From Rhizobiales bacterium TNE-4 (GTDB lineage: Bacteria; Pseudomonadota; Alphaproteobacteria; Rhizobiales; Beijerinckiaceae), in assembly GCA_019083985.1 (NCBI GenBank), contig JAHRCV010000001.1, positions 1,240,001-1,304,000 on the forward strand: a stretch of DNA of 64,000 bases, written 5' to 3'. The notes below the pieces were generated by a model that was not told where the DNA came from, made no database searches, and was given only the letters and a program-made list of their open reading frames with translations. Both the position numbers and the translations under genes were made by a program. Shown piece after piece: positions 52,714-61,770 of the stretch. Every line of letters begins with the position of its first letter. Positions within the stretch are counted from its first letter, which is position 1.

Positions 52714-53811
52714 TCAGGGTTTAGGAGCAGTCGCGGGAGCGGCAGGTGCTGCGGCAGGCGCAGGGGCAGCGGCGGGTTGGCTCTGCTGCTTCTTCGCCAA
52801 GGCTTCAGCCTCACGCTTAGCTTCCGCATCATAAGCCGCCTTGTTGTAAGGCGTGCCTGATTTCTCGGCCACTTCGCGCACAACCGCCCAATCGGTCTTG
52901 TAGGTGATGGGCAGGAAGCGATCATCGCCGTTGAATTCTTTCTGCATCGCCGGCGGGAAGCGGAAATCAAAGAAGCATTGCTGCAATTTGGCCGCCAGCT
53001 CCGGCTTCAGATCATGCGCATAAGCAAAGGATGATGTCGGGAAGACCGGGCTCTTGTAGATGATCCGGAAATCATCGGCTTTGGTCGTGCCGCGTGTAAT
53101 CATCCGCTCGTAAACGTCGGATGCCACAGCGCCCATGTCATAATCGCCCGAGACAACGCCGAGGATCGACTTGTCATGGCCACCTGACATCAAAGGCTTG
53201 TAATCCTTGTCCGGCGTCAGGCCTTGTTCTGGGAACAGAACGCGCGGCGCGAGATTGCCCGAATTGGATGAAGGCGATGTATGCGCCACCTTCTTGTCCT
53301 TGAGATCAGGCAATTTCTGATATGGGCTCGACGATTTCACAATCGCGAGCAGATTGTAGCCGCGCACGTCATTACCGACGCCTTTGGCGGCGAATGGAAC
53401 AGCACCGGCCATATTCACGGCAAAGCCCGTCGGCCCCGTCGAGAAGCCCGCAAAGTGCAGACGACCCGATCGCATCGCTTCAATTTCCGCCGCGTTGGAC
53501 TGCACGGGATAATAGACAATGCGCTTGCCGACACATTTTTCGAGATGGTCGGTGAATGGTTTGAAGATATTGGCATAGACGGCTGGATCTTCGACCGGCG
53601 TATAGGCCCAGACGAGGGCTGACGGATCACGCCATTTCTTCGGGTCCGTCGGCGCATCCGCCACGAGGTCGCCATTGGCGTCGCAATAAGCGGTGTCGAG
53701 CTGGCCGCGATTGGGGCAGTTGTCCTGCGCCAGAGCGGGCGTGGCGCCCGCCATCCCTGCACCCACCAGAAGGGCGGCTAAACCATGTTTCTTGATAAAG
53801 GCCTTGGCCAT
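52714..53811 (-). CDS. phnD: Phosphate/phosphonate-binding periplasmic protein PhnD (first copy)
   Basis: A 365-residue paralogue of the downstream gene, with signal peptide (GAGMAGATPALAQ), the same [20 protein letters not shown] start to the mature part, the same core blocks and an Ala/Pro-rich C-terminal tail. Likely first gene of phnD-phnD-phnC-phnE-phnE. Differences between the two concentrate in the ligand-facing middle and the tail, so they could bind different phosphonates. No C-P lyase or phosphonatase genes are in the window. Confidence 0.92.
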   Translation of the reverse strand: MAKAFIKKHGLAALLVGAGMAGATPALAQDNCPNRGQLDTAYCDANGDLVADAPTDPKKWRDPSALVWAYTPVEDPAVYANIFKPFTDHLEKCVGKRIVYYPVQSNAAEIEAMRSGRLHFAGFSTGPTGFAVNMAGAVPFAAKGVGNDVRGYNLLAIVKSSSPYQKLPDLKDKKVAHTSPSSNSGNLAPRVLFPEQGLTPDKDYKPLMSGGHDKSILGVVSGDYDMGAVASDVYERMITRGTTKADDFRIIYKSPVFPTSSFAYAHDLKPELAAKLQQCFFDFRFPPAMQKEFNGDDRFLPITYKTDWAVVREVAEKSGTPYNKAAYDAEAKREAEALAKKQQSQPAAAPAPAAAPAAPATAPKP

Positions 53812-53874
53812 CGCACTCTCTCCCTGAACTCATCCGGCGGCTTCGGCCGCTCTCGTCCTCACGCTAGAGGATAA

Positions 53875-53900
53875 GGGGCAGCGGGGTAAAGCGCTGCCCC
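53875..53900 (-). terminator. Hairpin after the Fe/AEP-type transporter operon
   Basis: Stem GGGGCAGCG / CGCTGCCCC with an 8-base loop, directly after the binding-protein stop on the minus strand and followed by TTATCC. Only a weak T run, so termination efficiency is uncertain. Confidence 0.55.
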
Positions 53901-53909
53901 TCGTCCCGA

Positions 53910-54908
53910 TCAATTTGCAGCGGCAACCATGGCCTGCCAACGAGCGAGGAAGTCTGCCCGTTTCGCGGCAGCCTCTTCCTCATTGGTCGCGAAGACCTTG
54001 ATTTTGGTCAGATCCGGCAGGTCGACATATTTGCTAACATCGATATCGGTGCGGCTCGGACGACGATAGGCTCCTTCGAGCAGCGCGATCTGGCACTCTT
54101 TCGAGATCAGCAATTCACAGACATTTTTCGCGATCGGGCCAGCGGGGGCATTCTTGATCAGCGTTAGATATTCCGCCGTCGTGAACGTGCCGTCCTCTGG
54201 ATAAAGCAGGCTGATCTCTTTCTGGCCGCCCGCCACATAGGCATAGGCATTCGATTCAAAGGTGAGGCCGACGGCATATTCACCCTGCCCGACGCTGCGC
54301 AGGACGGCGGCGGCCGCGCTGCTCACCTTGGTGTTTTGCGCGAGCTTCTTCAGCGCGTCCGTACCAAGCATTTTCTCGACGCCCCACAGGATCGTATAGG
54401 CGGTCGAGCTATTGGCCGGGTCGGCAATGATGATCTTGCCCTTGAAGCGCGGATCGAGCAGATCGGTCCATGTTTTCGGCATCGGCGCGCCGCCGAGCTG
54501 GTTCTTGTTGATCATGGCGACCACGACATGGATGTTCGCAGCCGTCCAAAGATTGTCAGGATCGCGCAGCGCCGGAAGAATGGCGTTCAGATCAGGCGCC
54601 TTCCACGGCTCGAACAACGACTTGAACGCACCAAGCGTATTTGCACTCGAACTCCAGAACACATCGCCCTGCGGCTTGGCCGCTTCCGCTTCAAGACGCC
54701 GCAGCAATTGACCGCTGCCGCCAGTGATCGTGCTCAGCTTCACATTCGGCAGGAGCTTGCGGCCGGTGTCCTGCACGGCGGTGACAGCCTGTTCCGAATT
54801 CGACGTGTAGATGACGGCGCTGCCGGACGGGCTTTGCGCAAAAGCTGGCAGGGCAAAGCTCGACGCCATGCCTGCCAGAACGCTGCGGCGGGTCGGACGG
54901 ATCAACAT
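53910..54908 (-). CDS. ABC transporter substrate-binding protein (Fe3+/2-aminoethylphosphonate type)
   Basis: A 332-residue family 1 binding protein with a twin-arginine-like signal (TRRSVLAGMASSFALPAFAQ). VIYTSNSEQAVTAV and GDVFWSSSANTLGAF are typical of the FbpA/PhnS-like group, which includes iron(III), 2-aminoethylphosphonate and sugar-phosphate binders. The paired Tyr residues that hold iron in FbpA are not obvious at the expected place, so an organic phosphate or phosphonate ligand seems at least as likely. Last gene of the operon with the phosphatase. Confidence 0.85.
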   Translation of the reverse strand: MLIRPTRRSVLAGMASSFALPAFAQSPSGSAVIYTSNSEQAVTAVQDTGRKLLPNVKLSTITGGSGQLLRRLEAEAAKPQGDVFWSSSANTLGAFKSLFEPWKAPDLNAILPALRDPDNLWTAANIHVVVAMINKNQLGGAPMPKTWTDLLDPRFKGKIIIADPANSSTAYTILWGVEKMLGTDALKKLAQNTKVSSAAAAVLRSVGQGEYAVGLTFESNAYAYVAGGQKEISLLYPEDGTFTTAEYLTLIKNAPAGPIAKNVCELLISKECQIALLEGAYRRPSRTDIDVSKYVDLPDLTKIKVFATNEEEAAAKRADFLARWQAMVAAAN

Positions 54909-54985
54909 GAGACAACTCCCCTTCAGGCCGTCTGGTTTGCAAAAACACGGCCCGACGGCGAGGCCCGTTTTTCTTGAGATAGCAT

Positions 54986-56629
54986 TCAACTTCGCGAGGC
55001 GAACAGGTCAACCTTGCCGATCCGCGTCGCAACGATGATCGGCACAATGATGATGGAGATCAGCACGAGGCCGTAGGCCGACGCTTGCGCCATCAGCCCA
55101 CTATCGATGAGGCGGAAGATTTTGATCGGCAACGTCTCACGCCCGCCGGAATAGACAATGATCGACGCGCTCAATTCGGCGACTGTCGTTGTCCAGGTTA
55201 GCACGGTGGCCGCCAGAATAGCCGGGACCATCAAGGGCAACACCACATTCAGGAAAGACCGCACCGGCGGCACACCGAGGCTCACCGAAGCCTCTTCGAT
55301 GGAGTCAGGAATGTTGTAGAGGGTCGAGGATGCGTTGCGGACGCCAAAGGGCAGACGCCGCACGATATAGGCCAGAACGATGATGGCACCGGTCCCCGTC
55401 ATCGCCAGAAAACCGGCGTTAAACGACATCACCAAGCCGATGCCAATCACGGTGCCCGACAAGGCGAGCGGCAGCATCGAGAGAGAGTCGATCACCGGTG
55501 TGAGCATCGTCTTTTTCTTGACGATGAGCACGCTCAGCAGTGTCGCAAACGCAATCCCGATCATGGTCGCGAGCGACGCATAGATCAGCGTGTTGATGAT
55601 GGGATCGGGCGCGTTGATGAGCACCCGCTCGAGGTTCGCAAGCGTCCATTCACCCCAGCGCATCACTGGTCCGCGCGCCCGCGTAAACGCGCCGACGACC
55701 AATGTCCCCAAAGGCAAGAGCGAAATCACTGTCAGTAGCGCGGCCAGAAAACCCGTGATCAAACCCGCAACACCACGCAACCGGATAGGACGCGCGCCAC
55801 GGCCCTGCACCGTCTCATACCGTCCCCGCGCCAGAACGACGCGTTGGATGAACAGCACGATCATCACGATCGCCACCGACACCGTTGCAAGCGTGCTCTG
55901 CATGACGGGGTCGGAACCCGATTCCGCAACGGCTGCCTGATAGGTCAAGACCGAGAGCAGCGGGATTTTGTGGCTCAAAATCATGGCCACGGCGAAATTG
56001 CCGACCACGAGCGTGAACACAAGAAGTGCGCTCGCCAGCACGGACGGCAAGATCACGGGCAGAAGTACACGCAGCCGGGATTCAAATGGTGAGGTGCCAA
56101 GGCTTTGCGCTGCCTCTTCCAATTGCACATCGGCACCGCGAATGGCCGCCAGCGTGCCAATATAAATATAGGTGTAATAGGTGAAGCTCATCACCGTGAA
56201 GAGGCCGAACCAGCCATAAAAGCTTGGCAATTCCAAACCGAAGCCGGCGGCCCATTTGGTGAAAATACCATTATTGCCAAACAGCATCAGCCATGTTTGC
56301 GCAGCGATCACTTCTGGAATGATCAGTGTGATGAGAGGCAAAAGCGCGATGATCGATTTGCCAGGAAAGTCGTGGCGCGCAGCGAAATATGCCAGCGGTA
56401 CACCGAGCAGCAAAGACAGCAGCGTGACACCGGTTCCCAGAAACAGTGTATTGAGAATGGCAGCGCCATATTTTGCATCGGTCGTCAGCGTCTGCCACCC
56501 AGATGCCGCACCGCGTCCGAAACTGCCAAGGATCACATTGAGCAAAGGATAGGCGAGGAAAACGGCCAGCGTGATGAAGGCCGCCGCAGCTAACCAGAAC
56601 CAAGGCGAAGCGAGACGCCGCTCGGTCAT
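54986..56629 (-). CDS. ABC transporter permease with two permease domains (FbpB/PhnV-like)
   Basis: A 547-residue inner-membrane protein with about twelve hydrophobic segments and two EAA loops, one per half (QLEEAAQSLGTSPFESRLRV and SIEEASVSLGVPPVRSFLNV). Such double permeases replace a heterodimer. It overlaps the ATPase gene by four bases (ATGA) and its stop lies 77 bp before the binding-protein start. Confidence 0.9.
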   Translation of the reverse strand: MTERRLASPWFWLAAAAFITLAVFLAYPLLNVILGSFGRGAASGWQTLTTDAKYGAAILNTLFLGTGVTLLSLLLGVPLAYFAARHDFPGKSIIALLPLITLIIPEVIAAQTWLMLFGNNGIFTKWAAGFGLELPSFYGWFGLFTVMSFTYYTYIYIGTLAAIRGADVQLEEAAQSLGTSPFESRLRVLLPVILPSVLASALLVFTLVVGNFAVAMILSHKIPLLSVLTYQAAVAESGSDPVMQSTLATVSVAIVMIVLFIQRVVLARGRYETVQGRGARPIRLRGVAGLITGFLAALLTVISLLPLGTLVVGAFTRARGPVMRWGEWTLANLERVLINAPDPIINTLIYASLATMIGIAFATLLSVLIVKKKTMLTPVIDSLSMLPLALSGTVIGIGLVMSFNAGFLAMTGTGAIIVLAYIVRRLPFGVRNASSTLYNIPDSIEEASVSLGVPPVRSFLNVVLPLMVPAILAATVLTWTTTVAELSASIIVYSGGRETLPIKIFRLIDSGLMAQASAYGLVLISIIIVPIIVATRIGKVDLFASRS

Positions 56630-57672
56630 GGCTCGATCATCCGCGCGCTCGTGCGAGGAATATGCAGCCTGCAAGTCTCGCCCGGCTTCAGGCTGTCCGC
56701 CTCATCGTCGCGGCGATGGACAAGCAACGTGAAGCCACCTGCCAAGGCAAGGCGATACGCCGTCTTGTCACCTAGAAAACTCCGCGCGACGAGTGTCGCC
56801 TCAAAGACGTTTTCGCCGTGCAAGGACGCTCCAAGCCCAATCTCTTCCGGGCGGACCGCGATGACGGCGGGACCATTGATCAATGTCTGCTGGGCGATCG
56901 TTAAGGTGCCAAACGGAAACGAGATCGCAGGGCCCTTTGCACCATTGGGCACGGGCAGCAGATTGGCGCCGCCGACGAAATCAGCGACATAGCCGGAGGC
57001 CGGATGGCGATAGATGGCGTGCGGCGTGCCAACTTGGCGCAAGCGGCCGCGATCCATCACACCGATCTGATCGGAGAGCGCCAGCGCCTCTTCTTGATCA
57101 TGCGTGACAAAGACCGTGGTGATGCCAGTTTCCTGTTGCAGCGCGCGGATCGTCTCCCGGATCTGAACGCGCAATTTGGCGTCGAGATTGGATAATGGCT
57201 CATCCATCAAGAGAACTTGCGGCTTGATGACCAAAGCGCGTGCAAGCGCGACACGCTGGCGTTGACCGCCCGATAAGGCCGCAGGCAGCCGCGCGCCGAA
57301 CGCCGAGAGACCAACGCGCTCCAACGCTTCGCCCACGCGTGTCTTGATCTCGCTGTCGCCGACCTTGCGGGCACGCAGACCATAAGCGACGTTTTCAAAA
57401 ACGGTGCGATTGGGAAAGAGTGCGTAATCCTGAAACACCATGCCGATATCGCGCTGATGGGGCGGCACATGCGTGACGTCCCGGCTGCCGAAGCGGATTT
57501 GGCCTTTCACAGCTGGCAGAAACCCGGCCATCGTCCGCAGCAATGTGGTCTTGCCGCACCCGGACGGACCGAGAAGCGTGAAAAATTGACCATTGCCGAT
57601 GGTAAGCGACAAACCATCCAGAACGGCCTGGCCGCCATAATCAACGGTGAGGTTTTCGACGGTGATGCTCAC
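56626..57672 (-). CDS. ABC transporter ATP-binding protein (FbpC/PotA-like)
   Basis: A 348-residue ATPase with Walker A GPSGCGKTT, signature LSGGQRQR, Walker B VLLMDEPLSNLD and H-loop VFVTHDQEEA, followed by a C-terminal TOBE-like domain (about 270-340). It starts in a four-base overlap with the phosphatase gene. Confidence 0.93.
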   Translation of the reverse strand: MSITVENLTVDYGGQAVLDGLSLTIGNGQFFTLLGPSGCGKTTLLRTMAGFLPAVKGQIRFGSRDVTHVPPHQRDIGMVFQDYALFPNRTVFENVAYGLRARKVGDSEIKTRVGEALERVGLSAFGARLPAALSGGQRQRVALARALVIKPQVLLMDEPLSNLDAKLRVQIRETIRALQQETGITTVFVTHDQEEALALSDQIGVMDRGRLRQVGTPHAIYRHPASGYVADFVGGANLLPVPNGAKGPAISFPFGTLTIAQQTLINGPAVIAVRPEEIGLGASLHGENVFEATLVARSFLGDKTAYRLALAGGFTLLVHRRDDEADSLKPGETCRLHIPRTSARMIEP

Positions 57673-58454
57673 GCAGCGACCCCCGCGGCGGCAATAAGGG
57701 CAAGCGCCTCGCGATGACGCGCCGGATCACCTGCGGCCAGAATGCGCGGACCGCTCATAAGATCGATCGGTCGACCCGTCCAATCCGTGATGACACCGCC
57801 CGCCCCTTCGATGATCGGTTTGAACGGCGCGTAATCGTAAATCTTCAGCCGCGTATCGATGGCGACATCGGTGCGGCCATTCGCCAACAGTCCATAGGCC
57901 ATGCAACAGCCGCCATAGATCCGCCACGCGGTGCGTGCCTTGAGCGCTTCAAGGGCCGGCGTTTCTTCGGCGGCAAAAAAATCCGGATTGCTGGCGGTCA
58001 GGATCGCGCCTGAGAGGTCAGCACAGGATCGCACTGATACCGGTACGCCATTATGCGTTGTCACGGCGCCGGCCACGCCAACCCAGCGCTCGGCCGTCAC
58101 CGGTAAATCCATGATGCCGATCACCGGGACACCACGATGCGCCAGCGCGATCAGCGTGCCATAGACCGGCACCCCTGCAATGAAGGGCGCCGTCCCGTCG
58201 ATCGGGTCGAGGATCCAAACGTACTCGGCATCAACCTGACGCGAATCCTCTTCCTCACCGACAATGCCATGGTCCGGAAAGGTTTCGAGGATGCGTGAGC
58301 GCAACCGCGCCTCAATGGCCGCATCGAGATCGGTCACAAAGGTCCGGTCAGGCTTCAGCGTGGCCGATGAGCGAGCCCCCTGCCCAGCCAGCAGCATGAC
58401 GCGGGCTTCCGACGCCAAGCGTTCAGCAAAGCGGGTCAGATCCTGAATGTCCAA
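57669..58454 (-). CDS. Inositol-monophosphatase family enzyme (HisN-like)
   Basis: A 261-residue Mg-dependent phosphatase: metal site Glu-Glu in GEEED, DPIDGT motif, and C-terminal DYAPFKPIIEGAGGVITDWTG, the form seen in histidinol-phosphatase-like members. TTG is the start, with a perfect CGGAGGTG site seven bases upstream. First gene of a tightly overlapping operon with an ABC importer, so it probably dephosphorylates the imported compound or a product; HisN activity cannot be excluded. Confidence 0.88.
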   Translation of the reverse strand: MDIQDLTRFAERLASEARVMLLAGQGARSSATLKPDRTFVTDLDAAIEARLRSRILETFPDHGIVGEEEDSRQVDAEYVWILDPIDGTAPFIAGVPVYGTLIALAHRGVPVIGIMDLPVTAERWVGVAGAVTTHNGVPVSVRSCADLSGAILTASNPDFFAAEETPALEALKARTAWRIYGGCCMAYGLLANGRTDVAIDTRLKIYDYAPFKPIIEGAGGVITDWTGRPIDLMSGPRILAAGDPARHREALALIAAAGVAA

Positions 58455-58602
58455 GCGGCACCTCCGTCTGATATATCTGACCCCGACATCGCCCAAGAGG
58501 CAATAGGGAGGCAGGAGGCGCAGACGAAAGGGCAAGGGCCCGGGGCCGCCACAAAACCGGCAAGGCGGGTGACGCGACACTATGACTATGGTTTGGGAGT
58601 GA

Positions 58603-58678
58603 TGGCGCGCCCTACGGGACTCGAACCCGTGTTTTCGCCGTGAAAGGGCGACGTCCTAGACCGCTAGACGAAGGGCGC
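58603..58678 (-). tRNA. tRNA-Glu (TTC)
   Basis: Minus-strand cloverleaf: acceptor GCGCCCT / AGGGCGC, anticodon loop CTTTCAC on a CGCC/GGCG stem (anticodon TTC), T arm ACGGGTTCGAGTCCCGT and encoded CCA. Confidence 0.96.
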
Positions 58679-58772
58679 ATGCGGTGAGCGGGCTTATAAG
58701 CGGGAAACTCCGGCTCGACAAGCCTTTATCGGCCTTCTATCCAGTTCTTCTCATTCTCTTTCGAAGAAAATC

Positions 58773-59801
58773 ATGTCAGTTCCCTCCCCCACCCCGGCTG
58801 AGCCGGGTTCTCCCAAGCCTCACGCCACGCAGGAAGCCGTCCAGGAGCCTCGAATCGGGCTTGAAGCGGCCGATGCCAGCCACGCTGGGGATACGCTCGG
58901 GACGGGCGAGCCCACAATGGCGGGCGCGGAAACAGGCTCGGCCAATCGGCCAGGGCTTGGCATTGCCATGATGCTGATCGGCATTCTCCTCTTCGTCACC
59001 AATGACGTGATGGGGAAATGGCTGATGGCGACCTATACGGTCGGCCAGGTTTTGCTGCTCCGGAGTTTTGCCGCCCTCCTGATGCTCTCGCCCTTCATCT
59101 GGCGTGAGGGCCTGATGACGATCATCCGTGCGCCGCAGCCGGGGCTGCAAACGCTGCGCGTGATCTTCTCGACGCTGGAAGTGGCCGCCTTCTATTGGGC
59201 CGTCAGCTATCTGCCGCTCGCCGATGTCATGACCTTCTACATGGCCGGACCGATCTTCGTCGCTGCGCTCGGCGGCGTCTTCTTGGGCGAGCATCTGAGT
59301 GCGCGGCGCTGGGCGATGATCCTGTTTGGCTTTGTCGGCGTCGTGATTGCGATGCGGCCAACCGGCGCGGCCTTCTCGATGGCCTCGTTGATCGCGATTT
59401 TCGGTTCGCTCTGTTTTGCTGCGTTGATGCTGACGACACGCAATCTACGCAAGACCAGCGATGTCTCGCTCGTGGCGTGGCAGACCGTTGCCGCATTGAT
59501 CTTCGGTGCCGTGCTCGCACCGATTGGCTGGGTCACGCCCAGCGGGGCTGATTTTGTCTTGTTGTCGCTGCTTGGGATCGTAGCCGCGCTTGCGCATATC
59601 TGTGTCAATCGCTCGCTCAAGCTCGCGCCGGCGACGGTTGTTGTGCCGTATCAATACACGCAAATCGCGTGGGCCATGCTGTTCGGTTATCTCGTGTTCG
59701 GCGACATTCCTGAAAGCGGCATGGTGATTGGCTCCATCGTCATCATCATCGCAGGCTTCCTGATTTTCCTCGACGAGCAACGCGCGAAGACACGCGCCTG
59801 A
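58773..59801 (+). CDS. EamA-family (DMT) transporter with N-terminal extension
   Basis: A 342-residue carrier. A polar, Pro/Glu-rich N-terminus of about 65 residues precedes ten hydrophobic segments in two EamA repeats (MLIGILLFVTNDVMGKWLMA opens the first; LAHICVNRSLKLAPATVVVP is typical of the second). The extension is unusual for the family; an internal start near residue 49 is possible. It stops one base before the convergent recJ stop. Confidence 0.88.
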   Translation: MSVPSPTPAEPGSPKPHATQEAVQEPRIGLEAADASHAGDTLGTGEPTMAGAETGSANRPGLGIAMMLIGILLFVTNDVMGKWLMATYTVGQVLLLRSFAALLMLSPFIWREGLMTIIRAPQPGLQTLRVIFSTLEVAAFYWAVSYLPLADVMTFYMAGPIFVAALGGVFLGEHLSARRWAMILFGFVGVVIAMRPTGAAFSMASLIAIFGSLCFAALMLTTRNLRKTSDVSLVAWQTVAALIFGAVLAPIGWVTPSGADFVLLSLLGIVAALAHICVNRSLKLAPATVVVPYQYTQIAWAMLFGYLVFGDIPESGMVIGSIVIIIAGFLIFLDEQRAKTRA

Positions 59802-61604
59802 TCAGCGTGTCTTGTCGGCAGGCGCGGCATCGGCAATGCGGATCTGCACGCGTTCACCGCCGCCCCAGCGATCGACTGTCAATTGGCCTGCGACATGGAT
59901 GGGCAACCCGCCGCGCGCCTCTTTCAAGGCACGGCCCAAATCCTGATCGGCAGCGCGAAATGCGATGCCGTTGATGAACGCGCCATCGCCTGCACGCAAT
60001 TTCACACGGACATGATTTTGCCCGACATCCTGCGCCTCGATGACTTGATGCGATGGCAGGACGAACACAGGCTCGGGATGGGATGAACCGAACGGACCTG
60101 CTTTTTCGATCGCTGCGATCAGATCCGGATTAGCGCCGCGTGCCGTGACCGCCGCGTCAACGGAAAGCCCCGTATCACTGAGCGATTCGTCGACTTGCGC
60201 GGTCAAAGCCGTTTCAAGCGAATGACGAAAATCCTCAATCTTGTCCGGCGCAATCGTGACGCCCGCCGCCATGGCATGACCGCCACCTTTGAGTGCCAAA
60301 CCTGCTTCGACAGCGGCGCGCACGGCGCGGCCCAAATCCGCACCGGGCACGGAACGACCTGAACCGACGAGCTGGCCTTCCGCATTGCGCGCCAGCGCAA
60401 ACACGGGACGACGAAACCGCTCCTTCAACCGCGAGGCCACAAGCCCAACGATGCCGGGATGCCAATCATCCGACGTCGTCACCAGCACACGGTCTGTCGG
60501 GTCTGCTCCCACTCCGGCACGCGCGAGAATTTGCGCTTCAGCCTCTTCCACCATCGCGACTTCAGCGGCTTGCCGTTCGCGGTTGAGCCGATCGAGCGTC
60601 TCGGCGATGCGTGCGGCTTCAACATCGTCTTCGGTGGTGAGAAGGCGGGCGCCCAACGCGGCATCGCCAATGCGCCCGCCAGCATTGATGCGCGGGCCGA
60701 TCATGAAACCAAGATGATAGGCAGAGAGCGGCCCATCGAGCCGCGCAATATCCGCCAAAGCACGGAGGCCCGGCCGCGAACGATTGCGCATGATGGCGAG
60801 GCCCTGCCGCACGAACGCGCGATTGAGCCCCTTGAGCGGCACGACATCGGCAATCGTTGCTAGGGCCACGAGATCAAGCGCACCCATGAGATCGGGCTCG
60901 GTGCCGCCTTTCCAAAATCCACGGCGCCGCAATTCGCGATTAACGGCCACAAGCGTCATGAACACGACGCCAGCCGCGCAGAGATGGCCAAGACCGGAGA
61001 GATCGTCGAGACGATTGGGATTTACGAGCGCAAAAGCGGCAGGCAATTCTTCCGGTGCCTGATGGTGGTCGAGCACAATTGTGTCGAGACCCAACCGCGT
61101 CGCTTCGGCAATCGGCTCATGAGAGGTCGTGCCGCAATCAACCGTGACGAGAAGGCCAATGCCCTTGTCGGCCAGCATGCGGATCGCATCATTGTTAGGG
61201 CCATAGCCTTCGGTGAGACGATCAGGAATATGGATGAGGCTCTCGACGCCGCATTCGCGCAGAAACGCAGAGAGCAAAGCCGAGGCGCAGGCGCCATCGA
61301 CGTCATAATCGCCGAAGATGCCGATCAGCTTGCGCGCTTCGATCGCATCAGCGAGCCGAGCGGCCGCGCGATCCATGTCGACCAGCGTCGAGGGATCGGG
61401 CATCAAATCGCGCAATTTTGGATCGAGAAACGCCGGTGTTTCGACCGAAGCGACACCCCGCGCGGCCAGAATGCGCGCGACGATATCGGGCACGCCATGA
61501 TCCTGCACAATGGCGAGCGCGCGGGCACGCGCTTCCTCGTCCAGCCGGTCCACCCAAGGACGGCCGGTGAAGCTCTTGCTGACACCGAGGAAGGGTTTGG
61601 TCAT
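59802..61604 (-). CDS. recJ: Single-stranded-DNA-specific 5'-3' exonuclease RecJ
   Basis: A 600-residue exonuclease for recombination and mismatch repair. DHH-family metal motifs: IFGDYDVDGACA, TVDCGTTS, VLDHHQAPEEL and GLGHLCAAGV; the DHHA1 domain has LKGGGHAMAAG and a C-terminal OB fold follows. Length fits RecJ. It lies downstream of glpX on the same strand, as in many Hyphomicrobiales. Confidence 0.95.
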   Translation of the reverse strand: MTKPFLGVSKSFTGRPWVDRLDEEARARALAIVQDHGVPDIVARILAARGVASVETPAFLDPKLRDLMPDPSTLVDMDRAAARLADAIEARKLIGIFGDYDVDGACASALLSAFLRECGVESLIHIPDRLTEGYGPNNDAIRMLADKGIGLLVTVDCGTTSHEPIAEATRLGLDTIVLDHHQAPEELPAAFALVNPNRLDDLSGLGHLCAAGVVFMTLVAVNRELRRRGFWKGGTEPDLMGALDLVALATIADVVPLKGLNRAFVRQGLAIMRNRSRPGLRALADIARLDGPLSAYHLGFMIGPRINAGGRIGDAALGARLLTTEDDVEAARIAETLDRLNRERQAAEVAMVEEAEAQILARAGVGADPTDRVLVTTSDDWHPGIVGLVASRLKERFRRPVFALARNAEGQLVGSGRSVPGADLGRAVRAAVEAGLALKGGGHAMAAGVTIAPDKIEDFRHSLETALTAQVDESLSDTGLSVDAAVTARGANPDLIAAIEKAGPFGSSHPEPVFVLPSHQVIEAQDVGQNHVRVKLRAGDGAFINGIAFRAADQDLGRALKEARGGLPIHVAGQLTVDRWGGGERVQIRIADAAPADKTR

Positions 61605-61770
61605 GGCCTCTGGATTAGGGCCGAATCAGCCCTGCGGGCCAGAGGGGGGACGCTGCCGTCCCCGCTATTCTCAGTGCGGTTGGAGCCGCATCACCCGTGC
61701 GACGTGCGCAGCGATGTGGCGATCCATGAACCGCCACATCCCGCGCTAAGCCGCGATTGAAGCGTCTGCC

